From an uncultured Pelagibacteraceae bacterium (lineage in GTDB: Bacteria; Pseudomonadota; Alphaproteobacteria; Pelagibacterales; Pelagibacteraceae), in contig CACLZL010000008.1 in NCBI GenBank assembly GCA_902611405.1, positions 1 through 59,405 on the forward strand: a stretch of DNA of 59,405 bases. The letters run 5' to 3'. Of the stretch, positions 16,748-24,205 are shown one piece after another. Position 1 is the first letter of the stretch. Each line of letters opens with the position of its first letter. Under the pieces are notes generated by a model. The model saw only the letters and a list, made by a program, of their open reading frames with translations, had not been told where the DNA came from and did not search any database. The position numbers and the translations under genes were made by a program.

Positions 16748-18078
16748 TAGCTGAATTTATAGACCCAGCATACTTAGGTTTTATTTTAGTTGGAGTAATG
16801 TTGTTTGCTATCTTTGTTGGATTTCCTATTTCATTCACATTAATTTTCTTAGGTTTTGTATTTGGTTATCTTGGTTTTGGAAAATTAGTCTTTTATTTAA
16901 TGACCCTCCAGTTCTCGATGGTCATGACCGAACAAACACTCGCCGCCGTCCCGCTCTTTGTCTTTATGGGTATTATGATGGAGCAGGCAGGACTGATGGA
17001 AAGATTATTTTCTTCATTTCAAATGATGTTGGCTAGAGTAAGAGGTGCATTGTATTATGCTGTTTTGTTTGTTTCAGTTATCTTCGCTGCTGCAACAGGA
17101 ATAGTTGGAGCTTCTGTGACTATTCTTGGAATAATGGCTGCAAAATCAATGAACAGATCTGGATACGACGTTAGACTCGCAGCTGGTACAATTACTGCCG
17201 GTGGAACTTTAGGAATTTTAATTCCACCAAGTATTATGCTTGTTGTAATGGGTCCAATTATGGAAATTCCTGTAATTGATCTATTTGCTGCAGCTATAAT
17301 TCCTGGAATTCTTCTTGCAAGTTTATATGCAGGTTACACAACAATAAGATGCATGTTAAACCCTAAACTAGGACCTGTAATTCCAGAAGAAATGAGAGCA
17401 GCAAGCATGAAAGAAGTTTGGATTGAATTCTTCTTAGGTTTAGTTCCTCCTGCAGCACTCGTCTTTGCGGCATTAGGGAGTATATTATTTGGTTTTGCAA
17501 CACCAACAGAAGCAGCTGGATGTGGTGCTATGGGAGCTTTATTACTTTCATTAGCTTATAAAAAATTAACTTTATCTAAACTTCAAGAAGCACTCGTTAA
17601 AACTTTAGAGATTACTGCTTTAATAATGGTTTTAGTTGCTGCATCAAACTTTTTTGGCGCTGTATTTGCAAGACTTGGTACTCCAACATTGTTAACTGAA
17701 TTTTTGTTAGGTTTAGAGATGAACAAATATTTTATTTTAGCAATTGTAATGGTTGCTATATTTTTATTAGGTTGGCCATTGGAATGGGTTCCAATTGTGA
17801 TGATTATTGTGCCAATTCTTTTACCATTAATTGAAGCTTTGGGCTTTAATTTAACTTGGTTTGCAATATTGGTTGCTGTCAATCTCCAGACCGCCTGGCT
17901 GTCTCCACCTGTAGCTTTGTCTGCTTATTTCTTAAAAGGCGTAGTTCCTGAATGGGATTTAAAAGATATTTATTATGGAATGATGCAATTTATGGTTCTA
18001 CAAATTATAGGCTTAGTTTTAATTATCATATTTCCTAAGATTGCCTTATGGTTACCAACTCTCTTATATGGACAGTAG
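16744..18078 (+). CDS. TRAP transporter large permease (DctM family)
   Basis: A 444-residue protein with about 12 membrane segments, the ion-coupled translocation subunit. ATGIVGASVTILG and GTLGILIPPSIM in the first half and NLQTAWLSPPVALSAYFLKG near the end are DctM hallmarks. Two short stretches, 16903-16972 and 17878-17912, use C- and G-ending codons (ACC, CTC, CAG, TCG, GCC, CCG) that are rare elsewhere in the window; by hand count the first is about 55% GC. Both encode conserved motifs. The gene overlaps dctQ and is followed after 25 bases by an NCS1 permease gene. Confidence 0.92.
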   Translation: MIAEFIDPAYLGFILVGVMLFAIFVGFPISFTLIFLGFVFGYLGFGKLVFYLMTLQFSMVMTEQTLAAVPLFVFMGIMMEQAGLMERLFSSFQMMLARVRGALYYAVLFVSVIFAAATGIVGASVTILGIMAAKSMNRSGYDVRLAAGTITAGGTLGILIPPSIMLVVMGPIMEIPVIDLFAAAIIPGILLASLYAGYTTIRCMLNPKLGPVIPEEMRAASMKEVWIEFFLGLVPPAALVFAALGSILFGFATPTEAAGCGAMGALLLSLAYKKLTLSKLQEALVKTLEITALIMVLVAASNFFGAVFARLGTPTLLTEFLLGLEMNKYFILAIVMVAIFLLGWPLEWVPIVMIIVPILLPLIEALGFNLTWFAILVAVNLQTAWLSPPVALSAYFLKGVVPEWDLKDIYYGMMQFMVLQIIGLVLIIIFPKIALWLPTLLYGQ

Positions 18079-18103
18079 AATTTATTAGTTTAAAATAAAT
18101 TAA

Positions 18104-19561
18104 GTGAATCAGCCAAAAGTAAAATACTCTCTCTCTAATTGGGACTTAGTCACAGTTAATCCAAATTATAAAACTTGGAATTGGAAAGATCTATTTTGTT
18201 TTTGGGGAGCTAATGTACAAAGTGTAATTGGTTTTTCTTTAATATCCTCTTTATACTTAATGTATAGTTTAAATATTTTTGTAGTTTTTTTTGGAATCAT
18301 ATTAGGATCTTTTTTTGTTTATTTATTTTCAAACATTATCGGAAAACCTTCCCAAAAATTTGGTTTACCATTTGCAGTATTATTAAGATCTTCATTAGGG
18401 TTTAATGGTGCTAAATTTTTTGGATTAATCAGAAGTTTAGTTGGGATTTTTTTATTTGGAATTCAAACTTATTTTTTATCTAAAATATTAGTTTATTTAA
18501 TTAGAATAATAATTTTTTCTATAGATAATTCTTTATTACAGCAGGAAATATTTATTTTTTATTATTTTGGTATGAACATTATTGATTGGTCTGCAATAAT
18601 AATTACAATTATTTTACAGAGCGTATTATTTACTGTTGGGATGCAGTACAATAAGAAAATAATTAATTTTTCAGCAATGACAGTCTATGGTGGTTTGTTG
18701 ATTTTTTTCTTTGTTGTTTTGTTAAGTGATGTAAAAATAACTACCGAAGCCTTTTCAAGTATTTTTAATTTAAATAATTTTTTAGAAGTTAATAATTTAG
18801 CACCTTTATTAACAGTTGCCGGAACGATATTTGCCTATTTTTCAATTTTAATAATTAGTTTTGGTGATTTTTCTAGATATGTAAAAAATGAGCAAGAATT
18901 AAAAAAAGGAAACTTAAGTTTAATTTTGAATTTAATTATTTTTTCTTTTTTATCTGTTTTCATTGTTATAGGTTCTGATGTTTTTCTTAATCAAAAATTT
19001 TCAGATATAGACAGAATTTTTACTAATCCAACAGATATAGTGGGAAAATTTGATAATATACAAATAACAATAGTTGTTCTATTTTTTATTATAATTGCTT
19101 CAGCTTCTACAAATTTAGTTGCTAATTTCATCCCATCTCAATACTCTCTAATAAATTTTGCACCTTCAATATTAAGTTTAAAAAGTGCAAGTTATTTAAT
19201 TGCTTTTTTTGGTTTGTTGATTGCAATATTCTGGCTAACTATATTGAGCCAAATAGGAATTTTATCTTTTGTTGATACTTTTGGTGCTTTTTTTGGTCCT
19301 TTATTTGGAGTGATGGTAGCTGACTATTATTTAATTAAAAATCAAGAATTAAGTAATAAAGACTTATATTTCATAGATAAAGAGAGCGCTTATTATTATT
19401 CAGGTGGTTGGCATATAAAAGGTGTTTATTCTTTAATATTAGGATTTATTTTTTCAGCGTCAACAATTTGGAATACTAATTTAATGTTTTTACAATCTTA
19501 TGCTTGGATAATAGGTGCATTTGTTGCCTGGATAACATACTACTTGTTAGCAAAAAAATAA
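18104..19561 (+). CDS. NCS1-family permease (purine/cytosine/allantoin type)
   Basis: A 485-residue transporter with about 12 membrane segments. The N-terminal NPNYKTWNWKDLFCFWGAN is the typical NCS1 opening, and FGDFSRYV is a mid-protein family motif. NCS1 members use a proton or sodium gradient to bring in nucleobases, hydantoins, thiamine or related ring compounds; the cargo here cannot be read out. The start is a GTG, 25 bases after dctM, and the stop lies six bases before the following SDR gene, so these probably share a transcript. It is much more A/T-biased than the TRAP genes. Confidence 0.85.
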   Translation: MNQPKVKYSLSNWDLVTVNPNYKTWNWKDLFCFWGANVQSVIGFSLISSLYLMYSLNIFVVFFGIILGSFFVYLFSNIIGKPSQKFGLPFAVLLRSSLGFNGAKFFGLIRSLVGIFLFGIQTYFLSKILVYLIRIIIFSIDNSLLQQEIFIFYYFGMNIIDWSAIIITIILQSVLFTVGMQYNKKIINFSAMTVYGGLLIFFFVVLLSDVKITTEAFSSIFNLNNFLEVNNLAPLLTVAGTIFAYFSILIISFGDFSRYVKNEQELKKGNLSLILNLIIFSFLSVFIVIGSDVFLNQKFSDIDRIFTNPTDIVGKFDNIQITIVVLFFIIIASASTNLVANFIPSQYSLINFAPSILSLKSASYLIAFFGLLIAIFWLTILSQIGILSFVDTFGAFFGPLFGVMVADYYLIKNQELSNKDLYFIDKESAYYYSGGWHIKGVYSLILGFIFSASTIWNTNLMFLQSYAWIIGAFVAWITYYLLAKK

Positions 19562-19567
19562 TTTTTA

Positions 19568-20314
19568 ATGCACACATTTGATTTTAAAAATAGAACAGCT
19601 GTAGTTACTGGTGGAGCTCAAGGGTTTGGTTTGGATGTTGCAAAAAGATTTTTAGATTCTGGTGCTAAAGTGTTTATATGGGATATCGATGAAAAGCTTC
19701 TTAAATCAGCATTTGATGAAGTAAAAAACCCTAACTTATTTTACAATGTAGTTGATATATCAAATTATCAAGATGTAGAGAAAAACGTTGCAGACATAAC
19801 CTCAAAAACAAATATTGATATTTTAATCAATAATGCTGGGATTACAGGTCCTACAGGTCCTCTGTGGGAGTATGATGTCAATATGTGGAACAAAATAGTT
19901 CAGATAAATTTAATAGGTACTTTTAACTGCTGTAGAGCGATTGTGCCAAATATGATTAAAAATAATTATGGAAGAATAGTTAATGTAGCTTCCGTTGCAG
20001 GCAAAGATGGTAATGCAAATGCAAGCGCTTATAGCTCAGGAAAAGCTGGCGCAATTGGGTTGACAAAAGCTTTGGGTAAAGAATTAGCTGACAAAGATAT
20101 AGCTGTGAACGCTGTTACTCCAGCAGGTGCTAAAACTAGAATTTTAGATCAAATGAGTAAAGAGCACGTGCAAAGAATGCTATCTAAGGTCCCAAGAGGA
20201 AGATTTCTTGAAATACATGAGTTTACCTCATTAGTTTGTTGGCTCTCTTCACAAGAAAATACTTTTTCTACAGCTGCAGTATTCGATATAAGTGGTGGAA
20301 GATCTACATATTAG
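19568..20314 (+). CDS. Short-chain dehydrogenase/reductase (FabG-like)
   Basis: A 248-residue classical SDR with TGGAQGFG (residues 14-21), a clear NNAG after about 85 residues, Ser in NVASVAGKDG and the catalytic YSSGK. It should interconvert a hydroxyl and a carbonyl with NAD(P)H. The final segment FDISGGRSTY is a usual SDR ending. It closes the TRAP-NCS1-SDR run. FabG proper is less likely because no fatty acid genes are near; a catabolic dehydrogenase acting on an imported alcohol is more plausible, substrate unknown. Confidence 0.85.
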   Translation: MHTFDFKNRTAVVTGGAQGFGLDVAKRFLDSGAKVFIWDIDEKLLKSAFDEVKNPNLFYNVVDISNYQDVEKNVADITSKTNIDILINNAGITGPTGPLWEYDVNMWNKIVQINLIGTFNCCRAIVPNMIKNNYGRIVNVASVAGKDGNANASAYSSGKAGAIGLTKALGKELADKDIAVNAVTPAGAKTRILDQMSKEHVQRMLSKVPRGRFLEIHEFTSLVCWLSSQENTFSTAAVFDISGGRSTY

Positions 20315-20316
20315 TC

Positions 20317-20448
20317 TCAAAAACTTGAAACTATTTTAAGATCTTTATCTTGATTTTTAAAAGAATTTTTACCCATAACTGGTGCTGTGATCATTATTGA
20401 CCAATAGATAAGAAGTATAAATACAGAAATTATTTTCATAGTATTCAT
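20317..20448 (-). CDS. Small membrane peptide (43 aa)
   Basis: A 43-codon ORF on the minus strand. It begins MNTMKIISVFILLIYWSIM, a basic-then-hydrophobic segment, followed by a polar tail with KNSFKNQDKDLKI. The second Met may be the true start. It reads as a single-span membrane peptide or an uncleaved signal-like protein and fills an otherwise empty gap between the SDR and DUF3047 genes. No family recognised; coding status rests on composition. Confidence 0.45.
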   Translation of the reverse strand: MNTMKIISVFILLIYWSIMITAPVMGKNSFKNQDKDLKIVSSF

Positions 20449-20528
20449 TTAGCAATCAATATTGAATTAAGAATGTTTAAATTGTGACTGAATATTGAAT
20501 TTATAAATAATTTATCTATAAGAAGATC

Positions 20529-21179
20529 ATGTTTAAGTTTTTTTATATTTTTATTACATCATTAATTTTTCTTAACTCTGCCCTGGCTGAAAATATGAAT
20601 ATTTTTAAATTTACAGAGCAAGAGCTTTCAGAACTCAATGTTCGTAAGGTGAGAGGAGCAGATAACAAAACAGTATATACTGTTGGATCAAATGAGAATG
20701 GTAATTTTTTAAAAGCAGTAGCTGATAACGCTGCTTCTGGCCTTGGAAAAGAGGTTAAAATCGATTTAAATAAAACACCTTTTATTAATATTACCTGGAA
20801 AATCGAGAAAGATTTGCAAGGCATTAATGAGAATTCAAAAAAAGGTCATGATTTTGCAGCTAGAGTTTTTGCTGTGAAAAAAACAGGAGCAACACCACTT
20901 TCAAATAGAGCAATTAATTACGTTTTTTCAAGCAATAGCGCTGTTGGCCAGAGTTGGCCAAGTCCTTATACAAAAAAATCAATAGACAATGTATTAGCAA
21001 CTACTAAAGATAATCTGAATGTTTGGGTAACAGTAAAAGCCAATGTTAAGGAAGATTTTAAAAAATTTCATGATCTAGATGTGAATGAACTAGATGGCCT
21101 AGCTATAATGGCTGATACTGATAATTCTAAAATGAAATCAATTTCTTATTTTCAGAATATTTATTTTTCAGCAGATTAA
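20529..21179 (+). CDS. DUF3047 secreted protein
   Basis: A 216-residue exported protein with a signal peptide ending near SALA (residue 20). The body fits DUF3047: an N-terminal strand region with INITWKIEKDLQG, then HDFAARVFAV, a middle NYVFSSNSAVGQSW and a C-terminal GLAIMADTDNSKMKS segment. The family is periplasmic with a galactose-binding-like beta fold expected, but its function is unknown. It appears to be a single-gene unit; TTGTGA (20482-20487) with a TAAATA 16 bases on could be its promoter. Confidence 0.82.
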   Translation: MFKFFYIFITSLIFLNSALAENMNIFKFTEQELSELNVRKVRGADNKTVYTVGSNENGNFLKAVADNAASGLGKEVKIDLNKTPFINITWKIEKDLQGINENSKKGHDFAARVFAVKKTGATPLSNRAINYVFSSNSAVGQSWPSPYTKKSIDNVLATTKDNLNVWVTVKANVKEDFKKFHDLDVNELDGLAIMADTDNSKMKSISYFQNIYFSAD

Positions 21180-21320
21180 TTAATATTTTAGATACTTTTT
21201 TAATCCAATACTTAAAAATGATAATAAAATAGCTGCGATAACATCAGCGATTGGAATTGCACTTGGAAATCCAAAGTTCCATAAAATTACTCCGATTAAC
21301 CAAATTATATAAATTTTCAT
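21180..21320 (-). CDS. Small membrane protein (46 aa)
   Basis: A 46-codon ORF on the minus strand with two short hydrophobic segments around an NFGFPSAIPIADV turn and a Lys-rich end LKKYLKY. Gly-Phe-Pro and Asp-Val between membrane stretches look like a designed hairpin rather than random translation. Its stop abuts the convergent DUF3047 stop. The family is not recognised and the function is unknown. Confidence 0.5.
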   Translation of the reverse strand: MKIYIIWLIGVILWNFGFPSAIPIADVIAAILLSFLSIGLKKYLKY

Positions 21321-21377
21321 CTAAGATATTATATCTTAGTTTCTATTAAATTTTTATTTATTTGATATTATTAATTT

Positions 21378-21791
21378 ATGCATAAAAACTTTACTCATAA
21401 TGTTAAAGTATATTATGAAGATACAGACGCTGGTGGAGTCGTCTACTATGCTAACTATTTAAAATATTTAGAAAGAGCTAGAACTGAAGCGTTATCAACT
21501 ATTGGATTAAGTAATACAAAAATAAAAAATGATTTTGGTGCTCTTATAATTGTTAAATCGTGTAATATTGAATATAAAAAATCTGCATATTTAGAAGATG
21601 ATTTACAAATCAAATCTTTTGTAGACTCTACTTCAAAAACTTCTTTTTTAATGAATCAATCAATATTTAAAGATGAGGAATTGATCGTAGAAGCTAAAAT
21701 TCATCTAGTATTTATTAATGAAAAAATTAAGCCAGTTAAAATTCCAGAACAAATCTTATCAGACTTTAAACCTTATACTTCTAGTTCATAG
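21378..21791 (+). CDS. ybgC: YbgC-type acyl-CoA thioesterase (hotdog fold)
   Basis: A 137-residue single hotdog-domain enzyme that hydrolyses acyl-CoA thioesters. YYEDTDAGGVVYYANYLKY at residues 12-30 is the YbgC signature, with the catalytic Asp expected at D17, and the helix LERARTEAL follows. In many Proteobacteria it heads the tol-pal cluster, but here tolQ, tolR and pal are not adjacent. It converges with the glycosylase gene and overlaps it by 11 bases at the 3' end. Confidence 0.92.
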   Translation: MHKNFTHNVKVYYEDTDAGGVVYYANYLKYLERARTEALSTIGLSNTKIKNDFGALIIVKSCNIEYKKSAYLEDDLQIKSFVDSTSKTSFLMNQSIFKDEELIVEAKIHLVFINEKIKPVKIPEQILSDFKPYTSSS

Positions 21792-22461
21792 ATATTTTTC
21801 TAGCTTTTTTAAATAAATCTACAATCATTCTTTCAGATATAAGTTTAGTATTTACATTTCTGGGGCTAGGGTGATAACAGGCAATTAGTTTAATATTTCC
21901 TGGTAGTAAATAGGATTTTCCGTGAATAAATTTTATCTTCTCATTAAAATAATATTTTTTTTTATAAAATTTAACACAATTATCAAATGCCACTTTTCCT
22001 AATGCAATAATAGTGTTTAATTTTTTTAAATTGTAAATCTCACTATCAAAGTATTTTGAACAATTATTAAGTTCTTCTATTTTAGGTTTGTCTCCTGGAG
22101 GAACACATTTTAAAATGTTAGTTATATATGTTGATTTTAATTTAAGACCATCATTTAGATTTTCTGAATTTGGTTGGTTTGATATTTTAGCTTCAAATAA
22201 GCATTTAAATAAAAAATCACCAGATTTATCGCCTGTGAATGCTCTTCCTGTTCGTGTACCACCATGGGCTGCTGGGGCCAATCCAATTATTAAAATTTTT
22301 GCATCAATTTCGCCAAAACCTGTAACTGGTTTTCCCCAATAGGTTTCATTTATATTTTGTTTTCTTTTTTCTTTTGAAATTTTTTTTACAAAATTAACAA
22401 GCCTTGGACATTTTTTACATTTAAGAATTGTTTTATTTAAACTATCTATTTTAATATTCAT
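21781..22461 (-). CDS. Type 5 uracil-DNA glycosylase (UDGb, iron-sulfur)
   Basis: A 226-residue DNA repair glycosylase removing uracil and other deaminated bases. GLAPAAHGGTRTGRAFTGD at residues 60-78 is the family 5 motif and CYHPSPRNVNTK near the C-terminus is the second motif. C15 and C18 at the N-terminus, plus two cysteines in the ILKCVPPG...NNCSKYF region, should hold a [4Fe-4S] cluster. Its ATG (22461) is only two bases from the ATG of the divergent phosphatase gene, so its promoter must overlap that gene. Confidence 0.92.
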   Translation of the reverse strand: MNIKIDSLNKTILKCKKCPRLVNFVKKISKEKRKQNINETYWGKPVTGFGEIDAKILIIGLAPAAHGGTRTGRAFTGDKSGDFLFKCLFEAKISNQPNSENLNDGLKLKSTYITNILKCVPPGDKPKIEELNNCSKYFDSEIYNLKKLNTIIALGKVAFDNCVKFYKKKYYFNEKIKFIHGKSYLLPGNIKLIACYHPSPRNVNTKLISERMIVDLFKKARKISMN

Positions 22462-22463
22462 AA

Positions 22464-23021
22464 ATGAAAATTTTAAATTATTTAGTCATAATATTTATAT
22501 GCATTAATCCGTCAGTTAAAGCAGATTCAAAAAAAACTTTAATAGATGAATTGCAAAAGGGTGGAAAATTAATTTTTATAAGACATGCTTATGCCCCTGG
22601 TGGCGGCGATCCAGATAATTTCGATATTAACGATTGTATAACTCAAAGAAATTTAAGTGATATTGGTAGAGTTCAATCACAAAAAATTGGTAATTTTTTT
22701 AAGAAAAATAAAATTTTAATTGGAAAAGTTTATTCTAGTGAATGGTGTCGATGTAAAGAAACAGCATCTATTGCCTTTAAAGAATATGAAACTAAAAATT
22801 TTCTAAACTCATTTTTTAGTGCGAAATTTGCCAATAATAGAAAAAAGCAAATTATTGATTTTGATAAATTTATTAGTACTTGGGATAAAGATCAAAATTT
22901 AGTTTTTGTTACACATTATGTAGTGATTTCTGAAATTTTAAATTACGCACCATCATCCGGAGAGATTGTTGTATCGGATAAAAGTTTAAAAGTTATTGAT
23001 ACTTTAGAAATTGAATATTAA
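22464..23021 (+). CDS. Exported histidine phosphatase family protein
   Basis: A 185-residue phosphoglycerate-mutase-like protein with a signal peptide (cleavage near VKA, residue 20). The catalytic R40-H41 lies in FIRHAYAPGGGDP; the usual RHG reads RHA. The second catalytic His is in VFVTHYVVISEIL. The expected role is a periplasmic phosphatase of unknown substrate. The SSEWCRCKETA segment is the conserved middle motif. The start is separated from the divergent glycosylase start by two bases. Confidence 0.85.
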   Translation: MKILNYLVIIFICINPSVKADSKKTLIDELQKGGKLIFIRHAYAPGGGDPDNFDINDCITQRNLSDIGRVQSQKIGNFFKKNKILIGKVYSSEWCRCKETASIAFKEYETKNFLNSFFSAKFANNRKKQIIDFDKFISTWDKDQNLVFVTHYVVISEILNYAPSSGEIVVSDKSLKVIDTLEIEY

Positions 23022-23032
23022 ACTAAATTATC

Positions 23033-23170
23033 ATGTCATCTAAAAGAGCAATGAGACAAGCGCAAAAACAAGCATACGCAAAGCATCGCTCAAATATTAC
23101 AAATAGTAGATTTGAAATTAAGAAAAAATTTATTACTAAAAAAAAAGAAGAAAAAAAAAATAAAAATTAA
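23033..23170 (+). CDS. Small highly basic protein (45 aa)
   Basis: A 45-codon ORF beginning MSSKRAMRQAQKQAYAKHRS, with about 17 Lys/Arg residues and an acidic-basic KKKEEKK end. Such composition suits a nucleic-acid- or ribosome-binding peptide. It starts 11 bases after the phosphatase stop and overlaps the stop of a convergent gene by four bases. No family recognised. A/T-rich DNA readily gives Lys-rich ORFs, so confidence is moderate. Confidence 0.45.
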   Translation: MSSKRAMRQAQKQAYAKHRSNITNSRFEIKKKFITKKKEEKKNKN

Positions 23171-23589
23171 CTTTCTTGATCAAATTTCTCTATTTTTTTA
23201 CAAGTAGAGATTTTAGATAAACTTTCTACATCATTCAAAACAGCCTTAACAAATATTTCTGGTTTATCTTTTTCAAATAAAATTTGAGTATAAAACTGAG
23301 GATACCCATGTTTTAATGTAAGTATTTTTCCATCTTCTTCATAAATATTTCTCACATAGGAGTTTTTCTTTTTAACGCTTAAATCAGTGATTTTATATTT
23401 TTGATAAGTTTTTTCATTATAAACGTAATTACGTGTCATAATTAGTTCATTAAGATTTAAAATATATTCATTTTTTAAAAAACCGTCCTCTTTATGATCA
23501 CATTTGCTCAATACAATTATTTCTGAGTGAGAATTAAAGGATATAAAAAAAAATGATAAAAAAAATATTAAAAACTTATTTTCTCTCAT
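23167..23589 (-). CDS. Hypothetical exported protein (140 aa)
   Basis: An unrecognised protein with a signal peptide (hydrophobic residues 6-19, cleavage near NSHS) and a mature part of about 118 residues containing two cysteines (CDH near residue 30 and STC near residue 129) that could form a disulfide. Alternating polar and hydrophobic residues suggest a small beta-rich periplasmic domain. It follows the small membrane-protein gene with a 14-base overlap and belongs to the DUF1289-led minus-strand run. Confidence 0.65.
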   Translation of the reverse strand: MRENKFLIFFLSFFFISFNSHSEIIVLSKCDHKEDGFLKNEYILNLNELIMTRNYVYNEKTYQKYKITDLSVKKKNSYVRNIYEEDGKILTLKHGYPQFYTQILFEKDKPEIFVKAVLNDVESLSKISTCKKIEKFDQES

Positions 23590-23749
23590 TTTTATCTACA
23601 AAAAATAAAGCTATAATAAATATTACAGTCCACGCAAATATAGACAATGTTTTTAAAGGAGTGGTATCTGCCCCCCAAACATCAAAGAATAAAGCACCAA
23701 TAATTATACCTATAGCATAGATAATACTTACAATTTTAACTTTACTCAT
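23576..23749 (-). CDS. Small two-span membrane protein (57 aa)
   Basis: A 57-codon ORF with two hydrophobic segments (about residues 5-22 and 36-51) separated by a short DVWGADTTPLKT loop, ending in a charged DKNERK tail. The hairpin-like layout and its position between two same-strand genes, eight bases after DUF1289 and overlapping the next start, support it being real. Function unknown. Confidence 0.55.
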   Translation of the reverse strand: MSKVKIVSIIYAIGIIIGALFFDVWGADTTPLKTLSIFAWTVIFIIALFFVDKNERK

Positions 23750-23757
23750 ATTATATA

Positions 23758-24009
23758 TTATTCTTTGATTAAATTTTTCTTGAAAAGAGACATACCATTC
23801 TTGATTTTATAAGAATAAGATTCCTTAAAGCTCTCAAGCTGCCAACCAGTAAGCCTTTTTTCAATTTGAATTATATTTTCTTTTTTCCAATCATCAGTTG
23901 TTTCTTCTAGTTTCCAAAGTCTTTTTTCCTCATTACTTCTTCCACAACCATAACAATAGCCTGTTGATGGATCAGTTTTACAAATGCTTATGCAAGGTGA
24001 AATAATCAT
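23758..24009 (-). CDS. DUF1289 family Cys-rich protein
   Basis: An 83-residue protein with the DUF1289 signature SPCISICKTDPSTGYCYGCGR: C6, C10, C19 and C22 form a likely zinc or metal site. The rest is a helical, charged segment with WKLEETTDDWKKE. The family is widespread in Proteobacteria and its role is not established. It heads a small minus-strand run with two short hypothetical genes and has a plausible promoter in the region shared with tRNA-Leu. Confidence 0.9.
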   Translation of the reverse strand: MIISPCISICKTDPSTGYCYGCGRSNEEKRLWKLEETTDDWKKENIIQIEKRLTGWQLESFKESYSYKIKNGMSLFKKNLIKE

Positions 24010-24031
24010 TTTTTATAAATTAGTATAAATT

Positions 24032-24061
24032 TTATTAGATAAATAGATAATTTTTTAACAA
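24032..24061 (-). promoter_or_regulatory. Candidate promoter of the DUF1289 run
   Basis: On the minus strand TTGTTA (24061-24056) and TAATAA (24037-24032) are 18 bases apart. It lies back to back with the tRNA-Leu promoter candidate, six bases away. Confidence 0.4.
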
Positions 24062-24067
24062 TTGTCA

Positions 24068-24096
24068 TTGGACAAATAGTTTCAATAATATATAAA
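24068..24096 (+). promoter_or_regulatory. Promoter of tRNA-Leu and tig
   Basis: TTGGAC (24068-24073), 17 bases, TATAAA (24091-24096), giving a start about eight bases before the tRNA. An overlapping alternative is TTGTCA (24062-24067) with ATAATA (24085-24090). No other promoter fits between the tRNA and tig. Confidence 0.55.
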
Positions 24097-24110
24097 ACCT
24101 CGTAATTTGT

Positions 24111-24195
24111 GGGGCGATGGCGGAATTGGTAGACGCGTTGGTCTTAGGAACCAATATGGCAACATGTGAAGGTTCGAGTCCTTTTCGCCCTACCA
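24111..24195 (+). tRNA. tRNA-Leu (anticodon UAG)
   Basis: An 85-base class II tRNA including an encoded CCA. The acceptor arms GGGGCGA and TCGCCCT pair with one G-U at the end, the D-arm reads GCGGAATTGGTAGACGC, the anticodon loop CTTAGGA carries TAG, a variable arm follows, and the T-loop GGTTCGAGTCC is intact. It ends 10 bases before the tig ATG, so tRNA 3' processing would generate the tig mRNA 5' end. Confidence 0.96.
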
Positions 24196-24205
24196 TTAAA
24201 ATATT

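Noticed and set aside
17583..17882. 99-codon minus-strand ORF opposite dctM
   Set aside because: Shadow of the conserved permease frame with low-complexity Ile/Lys/Thr sequence.
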